A stretch of 64,000 bases of DNA from RYN-133 sp963785425. Lineage in GTDB: Bacteria; Actinomycetota; Actinomycetes; Mycobacteriales; Jatrophihabitantaceae. The stretch is taken from the NCBI GenBank assembly GCA_963785425.1, contig CAWAVG010000004.1, positions 620,001 through 684,000 on the forward strand, written 5' to 3'. Each line of letters starts with the position of its first letter. Position 1 is the first letter of the stretch. The notes under the pieces are model-generated. The model did no database searches. It saw nothing but the letters and a program-made list of their open reading frames with translations, and was not told the origin of the DNA. The translations under genes were made by a program, and so were the position numbers. Of this stretch, positions 8,852 to 16,680 are shown piece after piece.

Positions 8852-8873
8852 GGGCCCCGGTTCCCCGGGGCCT
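8852..8873 (+). terminator. Hairpin terminator after tRNA-Gly
   Basis: GGCCCCGG and CCGGGGCC form a perfect 8-bp stem with a TTCC loop (plus an outer G-T pair), starting 7 bp after the tRNA. There is only a short TT after it, as is usual in high-GC actinobacteria. Confidence 0.7.
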
Positions 8874-8880
8874 TCGTCAT

Positions 8881-9198
8881 GTGGCGGCTGAACGACTCTC
8901 AGCGTGGGCTGCTCGTTCACGGCGTGTCGTGCCATCCGCGTGCCACTTCGTCCGGCGAGCAGCGGATTGAGTGCGTCGGCTACCACGCGGTCGCGCTGCG
9001 AGTTGATGGGCAGGGCCTCGCCGACGAACTCGTCCAGGTGCTGACGGATGTCGGGGATCAGCGCGGAGGGATGGCGACGATCCGTCGCCCGGCCGCGGTC
9101 TTGGGTGGCCCGACGACGAGCTCGCCGTGACCGAGTTCGACGACCGCCACTCGGATGTCGATCAGGCCGTCGTCGACGTCGCGCAGATCAGACGGGTA
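8881..9198 (-). pseudogene. Decayed tyrosine-recombinase (phage-type integrase) fragment
   Basis: Read on the minus strand from about 9198, the frame gives SDLRDVDDGLIDIRVAVVE and then GELVVGPPKTAAGRRIVAIP. This is the beta-hairpin region after the first catalytic Arg of tyrosine integrases. At about 9062 one base is missing; the next frame continues LIPDIRQHLDEFVGEALP. It then jumps to SQRDRVVADALNPLLAG and SGTRMARHA, which resembles the extreme C-terminus that follows the catalytic Tyr. The HxxR and Tyr region between these blocks is deleted and the N-terminal half is gone; an in-frame TAG lies just upstream at about 9214. This is non-functional. Confidence 0.78.
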
Positions 9199-9268
9199 TC
9201 GCGCCGTCCGCGGCTAAATGCGGTTGGTGCCGTTGCGCGGCACTGCAGCGCCAGCGCATCGATCCCGC

Positions 9269-9613
9269 TCACGGGGTGCTCGCGCCGCCGAACTCAAACA
9301 GGTTGCCATCCGGATCGGTGTAACTGATCTTGCGGACTCCGTCGCCAACGGACTGCTCGTCAGACGGTGCAAGGCCACGTGCGGCGGCTGAGCCAATCCG
9401 GCTGTCGAGATCATCGACGAAGATCAAGTGTCGTGCGTGGCCGGCAGCGACGGGCCGGGCCTCGAGAAACAGATGGCGTTCCGGCGCGAGCTCGAATACC
9501 GCCTCGGCGTTGTTGGGTCGGAACACCGGAGATGCGCCGAGGAGCTGCGTGTACCAGCGAACAGCTACCTCGAGGTCGCTGACTGCAGTACCGGCGAAGA
9601 GGTCGACGCTCAT
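9269..9613 (-). CDS. VOC-family (glyoxalase/bleomycin-resistance fold) protein
   Basis: This 114-residue single VOC module has the usual opening (VSDLEVAVRWYTQLLG) and the closing DPDGNLFEFGG strand. VOC proteins bind a metal or sequester small molecules; many small ones are lyases or antibiotic-binding proteins. I prefer the ATG at 9613, giving MSVDLFAG; an alternative ATG at 9634 adds seven residues, and no ribosome-binding site decides between them. It lies inside the island, opposite to the other cargo. Confidence 0.75.
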   Translation of the reverse strand: MSVDLFAGTAVSDLEVAVRWYTQLLGASPVFRPNNAEAVFELAPERHLFLEARPVAAGHARHLIFVDDLDSRIGSAAARGLAPSDEQSVGDGVRKISYTDPDGNLFEFGGASTP

Positions 9614-9698
9614 ATTCAGGACGATAGCCATCATCTGAAGCGCGACCGCACGTTTGTGCCGGACAGCGGCTCTGCCGGGTAGCGGCTCTACCGCTCAC

Positions 9699-9739
9699 GC
9701 CGCGCAGCGGCTCTACCGGCTCTGCCGCGTTCAGCGCGC
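9699..9739 (+). repeat. Imperfect direct repeat flanking the GNAT gene, copy 1
   Basis: A GCCGCGCAGCGG block followed by CTCTACCGG, TGCCG and TCAGCGCGC matches 10894-10936 with a few substitutions and small indels. Just upstream, shorter echoes of AGCGGCTCTrCCG occur at 9665 and 9681. The 9614-9921 gap otherwise contains no convincing gene. Confidence 0.5.
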
Positions 9740-9921
9740 CGTCCGTGGCCTTGTCGCTGAGCGCGCGCGACCACGCTGAGCCGAGACGAGTTGGTTGCAT
9801 ACGGCGCGTCGTGCTTCGTCGCTCTCGCGCGGCTTGTCTCGGTGCAGGGGCGGACACTGTCCGGGTGCGTACTGATTCGGGCTTCACAGGTGTCAGCCTC
9901 CGCGGGACGTCCACGTCTGAC

Positions 9922-10818
9922 ATGCAGTTGTTCGTCTCGCTGAGCGAAAAGGTCGAGCGTTCGGTGGACTGGGTGGTGGGTCTGCTGAATCGGGGAGAGT
10001 CCCGCCTGGAGTGGTGTCGGATGGCCACCACCGCCGCGGGTGAGCTCGTGGCAGCTCACGCCTTCGATTCGTGGTCCCCTCACACCGATCCGGGTGCGCT
10101 GCCCACGTTCGTCCATCTGCTCGGTCATCGCGACGAGTCGGTCGCTGCAGCGTTACTCACCCACGATTTGCGCGCCCAGGGGGCGCGATCGGTCCAAGCG
10201 CGAATCGTCGTAGAAGCGGACGCCCCACCGGCGCTTCGAGCGTTGCGCGAGTCGCAGCCGGCCCTGCTTGCCGCCGCCGGCTTTGAGCTGGAGGTGAATC
10301 GAGTGCGGCTGCGCTGGCCGATCGGGCATGCCCCGCCCGCCCGTCCTAGAGAAGACCTCACCTTCCATCCCGCGGCAACTGTCCCGACGGACACGGTCAC
10401 ACGGGTCTTCGCCGAGGTCGGCGACGGTTCCGAGGACCACGAGATGCGGCGCGATCGCGCTGCTCTGGGTCGGCAACACGAAGCCACGAGGCGCCTGGAC
10501 CGCGCCCGGCGCCGGAACCATCCGCCGGAATGGTTCGCGATCGCGACCGATCCGAAAGGTCAGCCGGTGGGTTATGTCCAGTCGGCAACAGCCGAGGACG
10601 GCCATGCAGTCCTGGCCGAGATCGGCGTAGTCCAATCCCGCCGCGGATACCGCTACGTCGATGACCTGCTCGCCTACGGAACGCTGGCCGCGCTTCGCTC
10701 GGACGCGACCTTGCTGCTCAGCGACACGGACCAGGACAACCACGCCATGCGTGCGGCCTTCGCCCGTGCCGGTTACGTCGAGTTCGCGTCGCGACGCGAC
10801 TTCCGCTGGGTCGCCTGA
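9922..10818 (+). CDS. GNAT-family N-acetyltransferase (tandem GNAT fold)
   Basis: This 298-residue protein has a C-terminal GNAT domain: YVQSATAEDGHAVLAEIGVV (beta4), then QSRRGYRYVDDLLAYGTLAA in place of the usual acetyl-CoA pyrophosphate loop Q/RxxGxG/A, and DTDQDNHAMRAAFARAGY (alpha4-beta6). The N-terminal half resembles a degenerate first GNAT module. ATG at 9922 is chosen because the protein pattern becomes sensible there; a GTG at 9865 in the same frame is possible. Substrate unknown. It lies between the two imperfect repeats inside the island. Confidence 0.75.
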   Translation: MQLFVSLSEKVERSVDWVVGLLNRGESRLEWCRMATTAAGELVAAHAFDSWSPHTDPGALPTFVHLLGHRDESVAAALLTHDLRAQGARSVQARIVVEADAPPALRALRESQPALLAAAGFELEVNRVRLRWPIGHAPPARPREDLTFHPAATVPTDTVTRVFAEVGDGSEDHEMRRDRAALGRQHEATRRLDRARRRNHPPEWFAIATDPKGQPVGYVQSATAEDGHAVLAEIGVVQSRRGYRYVDDLLAYGTLAALRSDATLLLSDTDQDNHAMRAAFARAGYVEFASRRDFRWVA

Positions 10819-10893
10819 GCCGAGCTCAGGCGACGGAGTGAGCCCCAACCCGCGGTCAGGCGACCAACAGGCTGAGCGCCACCGCGCTCTTAT

Positions 10894-10936
10894 GCCGCGC
10901 AGCGGCCCTACCGGATGTGCCGGCGTCAGTGCGCGC
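10894..10936 (+). repeat. Imperfect direct repeat flanking the GNAT gene, copy 2
   Basis: This is a near copy of 9699-9739, about 75 bp after the GNAT stop and in the same orientation. Together the pair bracket a 1.2-kb unit that could be a separately acquired cassette. The remaining 10937-11053 contains no recognisable gene. Confidence 0.5.
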
Positions 10937-11053
10937 ATCGGCCGAGACCCGGTAGTCGATCTCGGACGCGATCACAACGGAGGTCCGGGCGTCGTTGCTC
11001 CTGCGAGCATCACCGGAGCGTGCCTGGTGGGCAGGCCCAATTAGCGTGGGCGT

Positions 11054-11875
11054 GTGCCCAGTCTGCCGTCGGAACGGCCTACACCTTCCGCGTCGGCACT
11101 GCACGGCGCGCGACATATGGCCGAGTCTTTCGGCGTGGACGTGCAGCGGTACGACCGTGCGCGACCGCGCTACCCCGCCGCGCTCGTCGAGCGCATCGTT
11201 GAAGGCAGCCCCGGTATTGACGTACTCGACGTGGGTTGTGGAACGGGTATCGCAGCGCGCCAGTTTCATGCTGCCGGCTGTAAGGTGCTGGGGGTCGAGC
11301 CGGACGCACGGATGGCGGAGTTCGCTCAAGCCTCGGGTGTGCCGGTTGAGGTGGCCACCTTCGAGGCGTGGCAACCGGGTGATCGCACCTTCGATGCGGT
11401 GATCGCGGCACAATCTTGGCACTGGATCGATCTCGCCGCCGGCGCCGCCAAAGCGGCGGCACTGCTGCGCCCGGAAGGTCGCTTGGCCATCTTCGGTCAC
11501 GTGTTCGAGCCGCCGGCAGAGATCGCCGAACCCTTTGCCACAGCACTCCGGGCCGCGGCGCCGGACTCGCCCCTGGCTGGCCAGCCCGCCCGCCGGCCGC
11601 TTCGGACCTACCAGGCGCTGTACGGCAAGGTCGCTGACACGATCGCAGCCACTGGACACTTCTGCGAACCCGAACAGTGGGAGTACGACTGGGAACAGAT
11701 CTACACCCGCGACGAATGGCTCGACCTGCTCCCCACCACCGGCGGCCTCACGCAACTCACCGCTGACCAAATCGCGAACATCCTCGTCGCCGTCGGCAAC
11801 GCCATCGACGCCGTTGGCGGCCACTTCGTCATGGCCTACTCCACGCTCGCGGTGACCGCGCTGCGAGGCAACTGA
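11054..11875 (+). CDS. Class I SAM-dependent methyltransferase
   Basis: This 273-residue protein has motif I VLDVGCGTGIAARQF and the acidic strand-2 end (GVEPD), followed by FDAVIAAQSWHWID. The last block is characteristic of small methyltransferases of the YcgJ/UbiE-like group. GTG at 11054 gives the listed length; ATG at 11117 (MAESFGVDVQRYD) would remove 21 poorly ordered residues and may be the true start. The C-terminal third is helical. Substrate unknown. It is cargo of the tRNA-Gly island. Confidence 0.8.
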   Translation: MPSLPSERPTPSASALHGARHMAESFGVDVQRYDRARPRYPAALVERIVEGSPGIDVLDVGCGTGIAARQFHAAGCKVLGVEPDARMAEFAQASGVPVEVATFEAWQPGDRTFDAVIAAQSWHWIDLAAGAAKAAALLRPEGRLAIFGHVFEPPAEIAEPFATALRAAAPDSPLAGQPARRPLRTYQALYGKVADTIAATGHFCEPEQWEYDWEQIYTRDEWLDLLPTTGGLTQLTADQIANILVAVGNAIDAVGGHFVMAYSTLAVTALRGN

Positions 11876-12005
11876 CGCAGACAAAGATCATCTGAGCCAG
11901 ACGGTAGCTGCCTCGAGTGCGGCCGGCATGGCGCTGGACGCCGAGGTCGACTGCGTGTTGACGCGCGATTAATCGCAACTTTGCGCAGATAAGTGCAGCA
12001 AAACC

Positions 12006-12035
12006 TTGACCGAGCGGCGTGACGCTCCATAGGGT
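12006..12035 (+). promoter_or_regulatory. Probable housekeeping promoter for the GH31 gene
   Basis: TTGACC (12006-12011) and TAGGGT (12030-12035) are separated by 18 bp, matching the actinobacterial TTGACN/TANNNT pattern. It lies 120 bp before the GH31 start. The rest of 11876-12154 has no gene. A ribosome-binding site GGAAGGA sits at 12142-12148. Confidence 0.55.
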
Positions 12036-12154
12036 CGCGAGGACGGTTAAGTCCGGAAAATGGCTTTTATCACGGCCCCGCTAGCGACGCCCCACGCCGC
12101 GGCCGGTCTCCCGCCCCGCAACGCGCTGTCCTGCGCCCAACGGAAGGACCTCGC

Positions 12155-14317
12155 ATGAGTACAACCCCACACCGCCGGCGGACCGCGCCGCGCACGAAGC
12201 GGACGGCGCTGGCCGTCGCCGGAGTGATGGTCGCCGGCCTCATCCCGGCCCTGGCAGCGACCGGCACGGCCGCGGCCGCCCCGCGCGCCGGGCGGCAGCA
12301 GGGCCGCCTCACCGCCAGCGGGCCGCAGCTCAGCCTTCGAGTGCCCGCCACCCAGGGCGCTCCCGGCTACCGGCTCGACATCCAGCGCTCGCCGTTCCAG
12401 CTCACGACCGTGCGCGGCAGTCACACCGTGCTGGCGACCACTGATGGCGCGATCGGCTTCCGCACGGCCACCGGGCAGGCCTCGGCCACCGCGGTCACCG
12501 ACGCCCGCTGGCACGACGGGGTCCTGGATCTCACTCTGGCCACGACGGTCGCCGGTGACACGGTCGACTACCGGATCACCCCGTCCGCCGACCGGTACCG
12601 GGTGACCTGGACCGTCCACGGCGGCACCGCGGCCGACCAGGTGTCCAGCCACTACGACGTCGCCTCCGCAGGCCACTGGTACGGCCAGGGTGAGGCGCAG
12701 ACACCCGATGGCGGCCCGTACACGCGCCAGCCGTGGCCGCTGGATTCCGGGACCGTCAGCGACGACGCGATGGGACCGGCCGAGTACCTGATGACGGACC
12801 CGTTCTGGTTCACAGAGCGCGGCACGGGCCTGTGGGTCAACACCCGCGAGGTGATGGACGTGTCGCTGAATTCTCAGCAGAAGGGCGTCTTCGGTTATGC
12901 CATCAACGGCGCCACCTCGATGGACGACACAGTGTTCGTCGAGCGGAACGCCCACGACGTGTACCGCGACTACGTCGGCATCACCGGCACGCCCACCAAG
13001 AGCGACGCCACCCGCGCGGAATACAAGAAGCCGCTGTTCAATACGTGGGCACAGAACTATACGAACGTCTCGCAGCAGTCCGTGCTCCACTACGCGCAGG
13101 GCCTGCACCGCGCCGGGATCCCGCTGCACACCATCCAGATCGACGACGGCTGGTCGACCCATTACGGCGACTTCGACTTCAACAGCAAGTTCCCGCACCC
13201 GAAGCAGCTGTCGCAGCAGATCCACGAGATGGGCTACAGCTTCGGCCTCTGGGTGACGCTCTGGATCAACAACGACGCCAAGAACTACGCCTATGCCGCA
13301 TCCCACGGCTACCTGCTCAAGTCCAAGTCCGACCCGACCAAGCCGTGCAGCGTCACTTGGTGGAACGGGACCGCGGGCATCGTCGACCTTGGCAACCCGG
13401 CCGCGAAGGCCTGGTACATCGACCAGTTGAAGACCCTGGAGCGCACCTACGGTGTCGACGGATTCAAGTTCGACACCCGGTTCTTCGACGAGTCCTGCGC
13501 CACGTCCCCCGGTTACACACCGCTGGACTACATCAAACTGGGCGCCCGGCTCACCGACATGTTCGACCAGCAGGGCGCGGGTGTGCGGCTGTCGTGGACC
13601 GGGTCGCAGAAGTACGGCTTCGTGATCCGCGAGGTCGACAAGGGAACTGGCTGGGACTCGCTGCAGGCCGGCGTCGCCCAGGCCATGTCGATCAGCACGA
13701 TCGGATACCCCTTCGTCGAAACCGACATGATCGGCGGTTCGCTGGGCCAGGCGCCACCCACGAAGCAGGTGCTGGTGCGCTGGGCGCAGGCGGCCGCATA
13801 CATGCCGCTGATGTACTCCTCCACCTCACCGCTGGGCGTCACGAACAACCCGTACGGCACCCGCAGCTATGACCCGCAGACCGCGCACCTCTACGCTGCG
13901 GCGGTCCGCCGGCACGAGGCGATCGCGCCGTATATCGACGCCCAGGTGGCCCGAGCGGTTCGCACCGGCGAGCCGATCATGAAGCCGCTGTTCTTCGACT
14001 TCCCGAAGGACCGGGCCTCGTACACGATCGCGGACGAGTGGCTGCTCGGTGACTCGTTGCTCGTCGCGCCGGTGCTGCACGCGGGCACAAGCCGCGACGT
14101 GCACCTGCCCGCCGGCAGCTGGTACGACGTCATCAACAATCGGATCGTCCGTGCCGGGCAGCAGGGCGTGACGCTGAGCGGTTACCACGTCCGTCTGGCC
14201 GACACGCCGGTGTTCGTCCGACTCGGCACCGGGTCCTCGACCGGGCTGGTTCGGGCGATGACCCATCACGCACAGCGGGGAGCGGACACCTACTATCGAG
14301 AATTCCCCTATAGGTAG
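12155..14317 (+). CDS. Secreted glycoside hydrolase family 31
   Basis: This 720-residue exported enzyme has a basic N-terminus, a hydrophobic stretch (about 21-44) and an AAA cleavage region. A beta-sandwich precedes a TIM barrel containing IQIDDGWS, then FGLWVTLWIN, then VDGFKFDTRFFDESC, where Asp440 is in the nucleophile position. TIGYPFVETDMIGG follows, resembling the GH31 ws.DiGG segment, then a C-terminal sandwich ending near TPVFVRLG. Family members are alpha-glycosidases (glucosidase, xylosidase, galactosidase, sulfoquinovosidase). The acid/base residue and the substrate cannot be assigned. The last about 25 residues run towards the island boundary and look non-conserved. Confidence 0.85.
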   Translation: MSTTPHRRRTAPRTKRTALAVAGVMVAGLIPALAATGTAAAAPRAGRQQGRLTASGPQLSLRVPATQGAPGYRLDIQRSPFQLTTVRGSHTVLATTDGAIGFRTATGQASATAVTDARWHDGVLDLTLATTVAGDTVDYRITPSADRYRVTWTVHGGTAADQVSSHYDVASAGHWYGQGEAQTPDGGPYTRQPWPLDSGTVSDDAMGPAEYLMTDPFWFTERGTGLWVNTREVMDVSLNSQQKGVFGYAINGATSMDDTVFVERNAHDVYRDYVGITGTPTKSDATRAEYKKPLFNTWAQNYTNVSQQSVLHYAQGLHRAGIPLHTIQIDDGWSTHYGDFDFNSKFPHPKQLSQQIHEMGYSFGLWVTLWINNDAKNYAYAASHGYLLKSKSDPTKPCSVTWWNGTAGIVDLGNPAAKAWYIDQLKTLERTYGVDGFKFDTRFFDESCATSPGYTPLDYIKLGARLTDMFDQQGAGVRLSWTGSQKYGFVIREVDKGTGWDSLQAGVAQAMSISTIGYPFVETDMIGGSLGQAPPTKQVLVRWAQAAAYMPLMYSSTSPLGVTNNPYGTRSYDPQTAHLYAAAVRRHEAIAPYIDAQVARAVRTGEPIMKPLFFDFPKDRASYTIADEWLLGDSLLVAPVLHAGTSRDVHLPAGSWYDVINNRIVRAGQQGVTLSGYHVRLADTPVFVRLGTGSSTGLVRAMTHHAQRGADTYYREFPYR

Positions 14318-14339
14318 CTTTACCAGGCGCACGAACCCA

Positions 14340-14381
14340 TTCCCAAGCTGACAGTGCGAGTTCGATTCTCGTCACCCGCTC
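14340..14381 (+). repeat. Attachment-site repeat (distal copy, truncated tRNA-Gly)
   Basis: This is the exact 42-bp copy of the 3' part of tRNA-Gly(CCC), without the 5' half and without a full CCA. It marks the far end of the island and is not a functional tRNA. Confidence 0.9.
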
Positions 14382-14424
14382 GGAGCTTCCGGCAGATGCC
14401 GAGTGTGCGCAGCCATCCCGAGGT

Positions 14425-15021
14425 CTACGCGGTCGGCGAGTTGAACACGTTCCCCTCGAGTGCGGCGCGTACGGCCGGCACGTAGTACTCGACGACCTGC
14501 TCGTCCGACAGCTGCGCGAGCACGTCGATACCGATCATCGTGCGGGCGACGGCCTGGCCGATCATGATCGACACCGCGGCGGCGACGCGTTCCGGCGGCA
14601 CCCCGAGCCCGGCAGCCGCACGCGGGACCATGACGCCCGACGCGAAGGCGCGCAGCGCTGCCGCGTGCTCATCGTCGGTGAGCGCCGAGCGCACCATCGA
14701 TTGGAGCGCGGGGCCGGTGGCGGGATCACCCCAGGCGCCCACGAACGCGCTGACGAACCGGTGCGCGAACTGCTCGCGCGGTCCGGAGAGCAGTTGCTCG
14801 AGCAGACGCGCGGGATCGACCGGCATCCGGATCGCTGCGAGGAACACGGCGTGCTTGCCGGCGAAGAAGTGGTGCACCAGCGCCGGCGTGACTCCCGCGG
14901 CGGCGGCGATGGCCCGCACGGTGGTGCGTTGGAAACCACGTTCGGCGAACAGCCTGCGCGCGGCGCGCAACACGTCCTGCTCGGTGGTCGACGGCCCGGG
15001 CCGGCGTCCCGCACGCGCCAC
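14425..15021 (-). CDS. TetR-family transcriptional regulator
   Basis: This 198-residue protein has an N-terminal TetR helix-turn-helix (LFAERGFQRTTVRAIAAAAG, then VTPALVHHFFAGKHAVF) and a helical ligand domain. The ribosome-binding site GAAGGAGG at 15027-15034 decides the start: the GTG at 15021 is 5 nt away, whereas the GTG at 15027 overlaps it. It is divergent from the ABC transporter with only 53 bp between, which contain an AT-rich TTAATTA-like core. It probably represses the exporter. Confidence 0.88.
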   Translation of the reverse strand: MARAGRRPGPSTTEQDVLRAARRLFAERGFQRTTVRAIAAAAGVTPALVHHFFAGKHAVFLAAIRMPVDPARLLEQLLSGPREQFAHRFVSAFVGAWGDPATGPALQSMVRSALTDDEHAAALRAFASGVMVPRAAAGLGVPPERVAAAVSIMIGQAVARTMIGIDVLAQLSDEQVVEYYVPAVRAALEGNVFNSPTA

Positions 15022-15074
15022 GGGCACCTCCTTCGGCTCTTGACGCGGAGCAGCGTCCGGAGCTAATTAAACAC

Positions 15075-15788
15075 ATGGCCAATTCAGTCGTCCAGGCACG
15101 CGGACTGCACGTCGTGCGCGACGGCACGCAGATCCTGCGCGGACTCGACTTCGCACTCGCGCCGGGCCGGATCACCGGGCTGCTCGGTCCGTCCGGCTGC
15201 GGGAAGACGACGCTCCTGCGCGCGATCGCCGGCGCGCAGCGGCACACGGGCACGCTCACCGTCCTCGACCTGCCTGCCGGCAGCGCGGGCCTACGGCACC
15301 GCGTCGGGTACGCCGCGCAGTCGGGCGCGGTCTACGGCGACCTGACCGTGCGCGAGAACCTGCGCTACTTCGCCGACGTGCTGCACGCACCGCGCGCCGA
15401 CGTCGCCCGCGTGATGCGTGAGGTCGACCTCGCCGAGCACGCCGATCGCCTCGTCGCGATGCTGTCCGGCGGCGAACGCTCGCGCGTGAATCTGGCGATC
15501 GCACTGGTCGGGACGCCGCAACTGCTGCTGCTCGACGAGCCGACCGTCGGCCTCGACCCGGTGTTGCGCGAACAGCTCTGGCAGGGCTTCGTGCGCGTGG
15601 CAGCCACCGGGATGTCGCTGATCGTCTCGAGCCACGTGATGGACGAAGCCGACCGGTGCGACGAGCTGCTGCTCATGCGCGACGGGGTGCTGCTCGCGCA
15701 CGAGACACCGGGCGAGTTGCGGGCACGAACCGGCGCGTCGGATCTCGAGCAGGCGTTCCTGGCCCTCATCCGGGAGCGGGCGGCATGA
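15075..15788 (+). CDS. ABC transporter ATP-binding protein
   Basis: This 237-residue ATPase has Walker A GPSGCGKTT, a Q-loop (YAAQSGAVYGDLTVREN), signature LSGGERSRV, Walker B LLLLDEPTVGLD and switch SSHVMDEADR. The DEPTVGLD plus EADRC pattern is typical of ABC-2 drug or lipid exporters (DrrA/NodI-like). It pairs with the permease 28 bp downstream and is probably controlled by the divergent TetR. Confidence 0.93.
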   Translation: MANSVVQARGLHVVRDGTQILRGLDFALAPGRITGLLGPSGCGKTTLLRAIAGAQRHTGTLTVLDLPAGSAGLRHRVGYAAQSGAVYGDLTVRENLRYFADVLHAPRADVARVMREVDLAEHADRLVAMLSGGERSRVNLAIALVGTPQLLLLDEPTVGLDPVLREQLWQGFVRVAATGMSLIVSSHVMDEADRCDELLLMRDGVLLAHETPGELRARTGASDLEQAFLALIRERAA

Positions 15789-15816
15789 ACACTCCGCGTC
15801 CGGCCGAGGCCGTCAG

Positions 15817-16533
15817 ATGAGGGCGACGACGTTGCGGGTGCTGCTGCAGCTGCGTCACGACCCGCGCACCGTCGTGCTGCTCTTGGCCGTCCCCGCGCTG
15901 TTGATGACCTTGCTGCGCTATGTGTTCGACTCGAGGGCCGAGTTCAGCCACATCGCTCCCGACCTGCTCGGCATCTTCCCGTTCCTGCTCATGTTCCTGA
16001 TCACCTCGGTGGCGACGCTGCGTGAGCGCTCGTCCGGAACGCTGGAGCGGCTGATGACCCTGCCGCTGCCGAAGTTGGCCCTGCTCGGCGGGTACGGCGC
16101 CGGTTTCAGCGCGGTCGCGATCGGGCAGGTCGCGGTGACCACGGCCGTCGCGTTGCTGCTCGGCATGACCGTGGACGGTCCGCTGGTGTGGCTGTTCGTG
16201 GTGATCCTGTTCGACGCGCTGCTCGGAGTGGCGCTCGGACTGCTCGCCAGCGCGTTCGCGACGACCGAATTCCAGGCCATCCAGTTGATGCCCGTCGTCG
16301 TGCTGCCGCAACTGCTCTTGTGCGGCCTGTTCCAGCCGCGTGCGGACATGGCGCAGGTGCTGCAGTGGGTCGCCGACGTGCTGCCGTTGCCCTATGCCGT
16401 CGAGGCGCTGCAGTACGTCTCGACCGGCGCGGCACCCGATGCGGCGTTCGCGCGTGATCTCGCGGTGCTCGCCGTGTACGTCGTCGGCGCCCTCGTCGCC
16501 GCCGCGGCAACCCTGCGCCGCACCACCGCCTGA
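15817..16533 (+). CDS. ABC-2 type permease
   Basis: This 238-residue membrane protein has about six hydrophobic segments and the ABC-2 pattern: LRERSSGTLERLMTLPLPK between helices 2 and 3, and LPLPYAVEALQYVSTG before the last helix. With the upstream ATPase it makes a complete exporter of unknown substrate (family: DrrB-like). Confidence 0.9.
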   Translation: MRATTLRVLLQLRHDPRTVVLLLAVPALLMTLLRYVFDSRAEFSHIAPDLLGIFPFLLMFLITSVATLRERSSGTLERLMTLPLPKLALLGGYGAGFSAVAIGQVAVTTAVALLLGMTVDGPLVWLFVVILFDALLGVALGLLASAFATTEFQAIQLMPVVVLPQLLLCGLFQPRADMAQVLQWVADVLPLPYAVEALQYVSTGAAPDAAFARDLAVLAVYVVGALVAAAATLRRTTA

Positions 16534-16680
16534 TCGTCGGTTCGCGACAGATTTCGGCCGAGAATTCGGACGAGGCGGCACATAGGCCGCGTCCTCGAAC
16601 GGTTGGGTCGCGCGTCAGCTTTCCAAGATCGGCCGGGACTGCAATCATCGCCCCGACCCGAGGGGTGGGGGGAGTAGTCG

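Larger units (their letters stand above)
8844..14381. mobile_element. Genomic island integrated in tRNA-Gly(CCC)
   Basis: The 5.5-kb segment is bounded by the 42-bp repeat of the tRNA-Gly 3' end. Immediately inside the tRNA side lies a decayed tyrosine-integrase gene in the expected place and orientation. Cargo is a VOC protein, a GNAT protein, a methyltransferase and a secreted GH31 glycosidase. No replication, transfer or excisionase gene is visible, so the element is probably immobile by itself. Either it is a remnant, or cargo has been lost and gained since insertion. Confidence 0.82.

Noticed and set aside
8879..9130. Plus-strand open frame after the tRNA
   Set aside because: The minus strand of the same DNA encodes recognisable integrase pieces; the plus-strand frame has no pattern.
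12047..13306. Long minus-strand open frame of 419 codons
   Set aside because: It is the antisense shadow of the secreted GH31 gene, which has a signal peptide, promoter and family motifs.
14340..14381. Second tRNA-Gly gene
   Set aside because: Only the 3' part from the anticodon loop on is present; the 5' half is absent, so it is an attachment-site copy.
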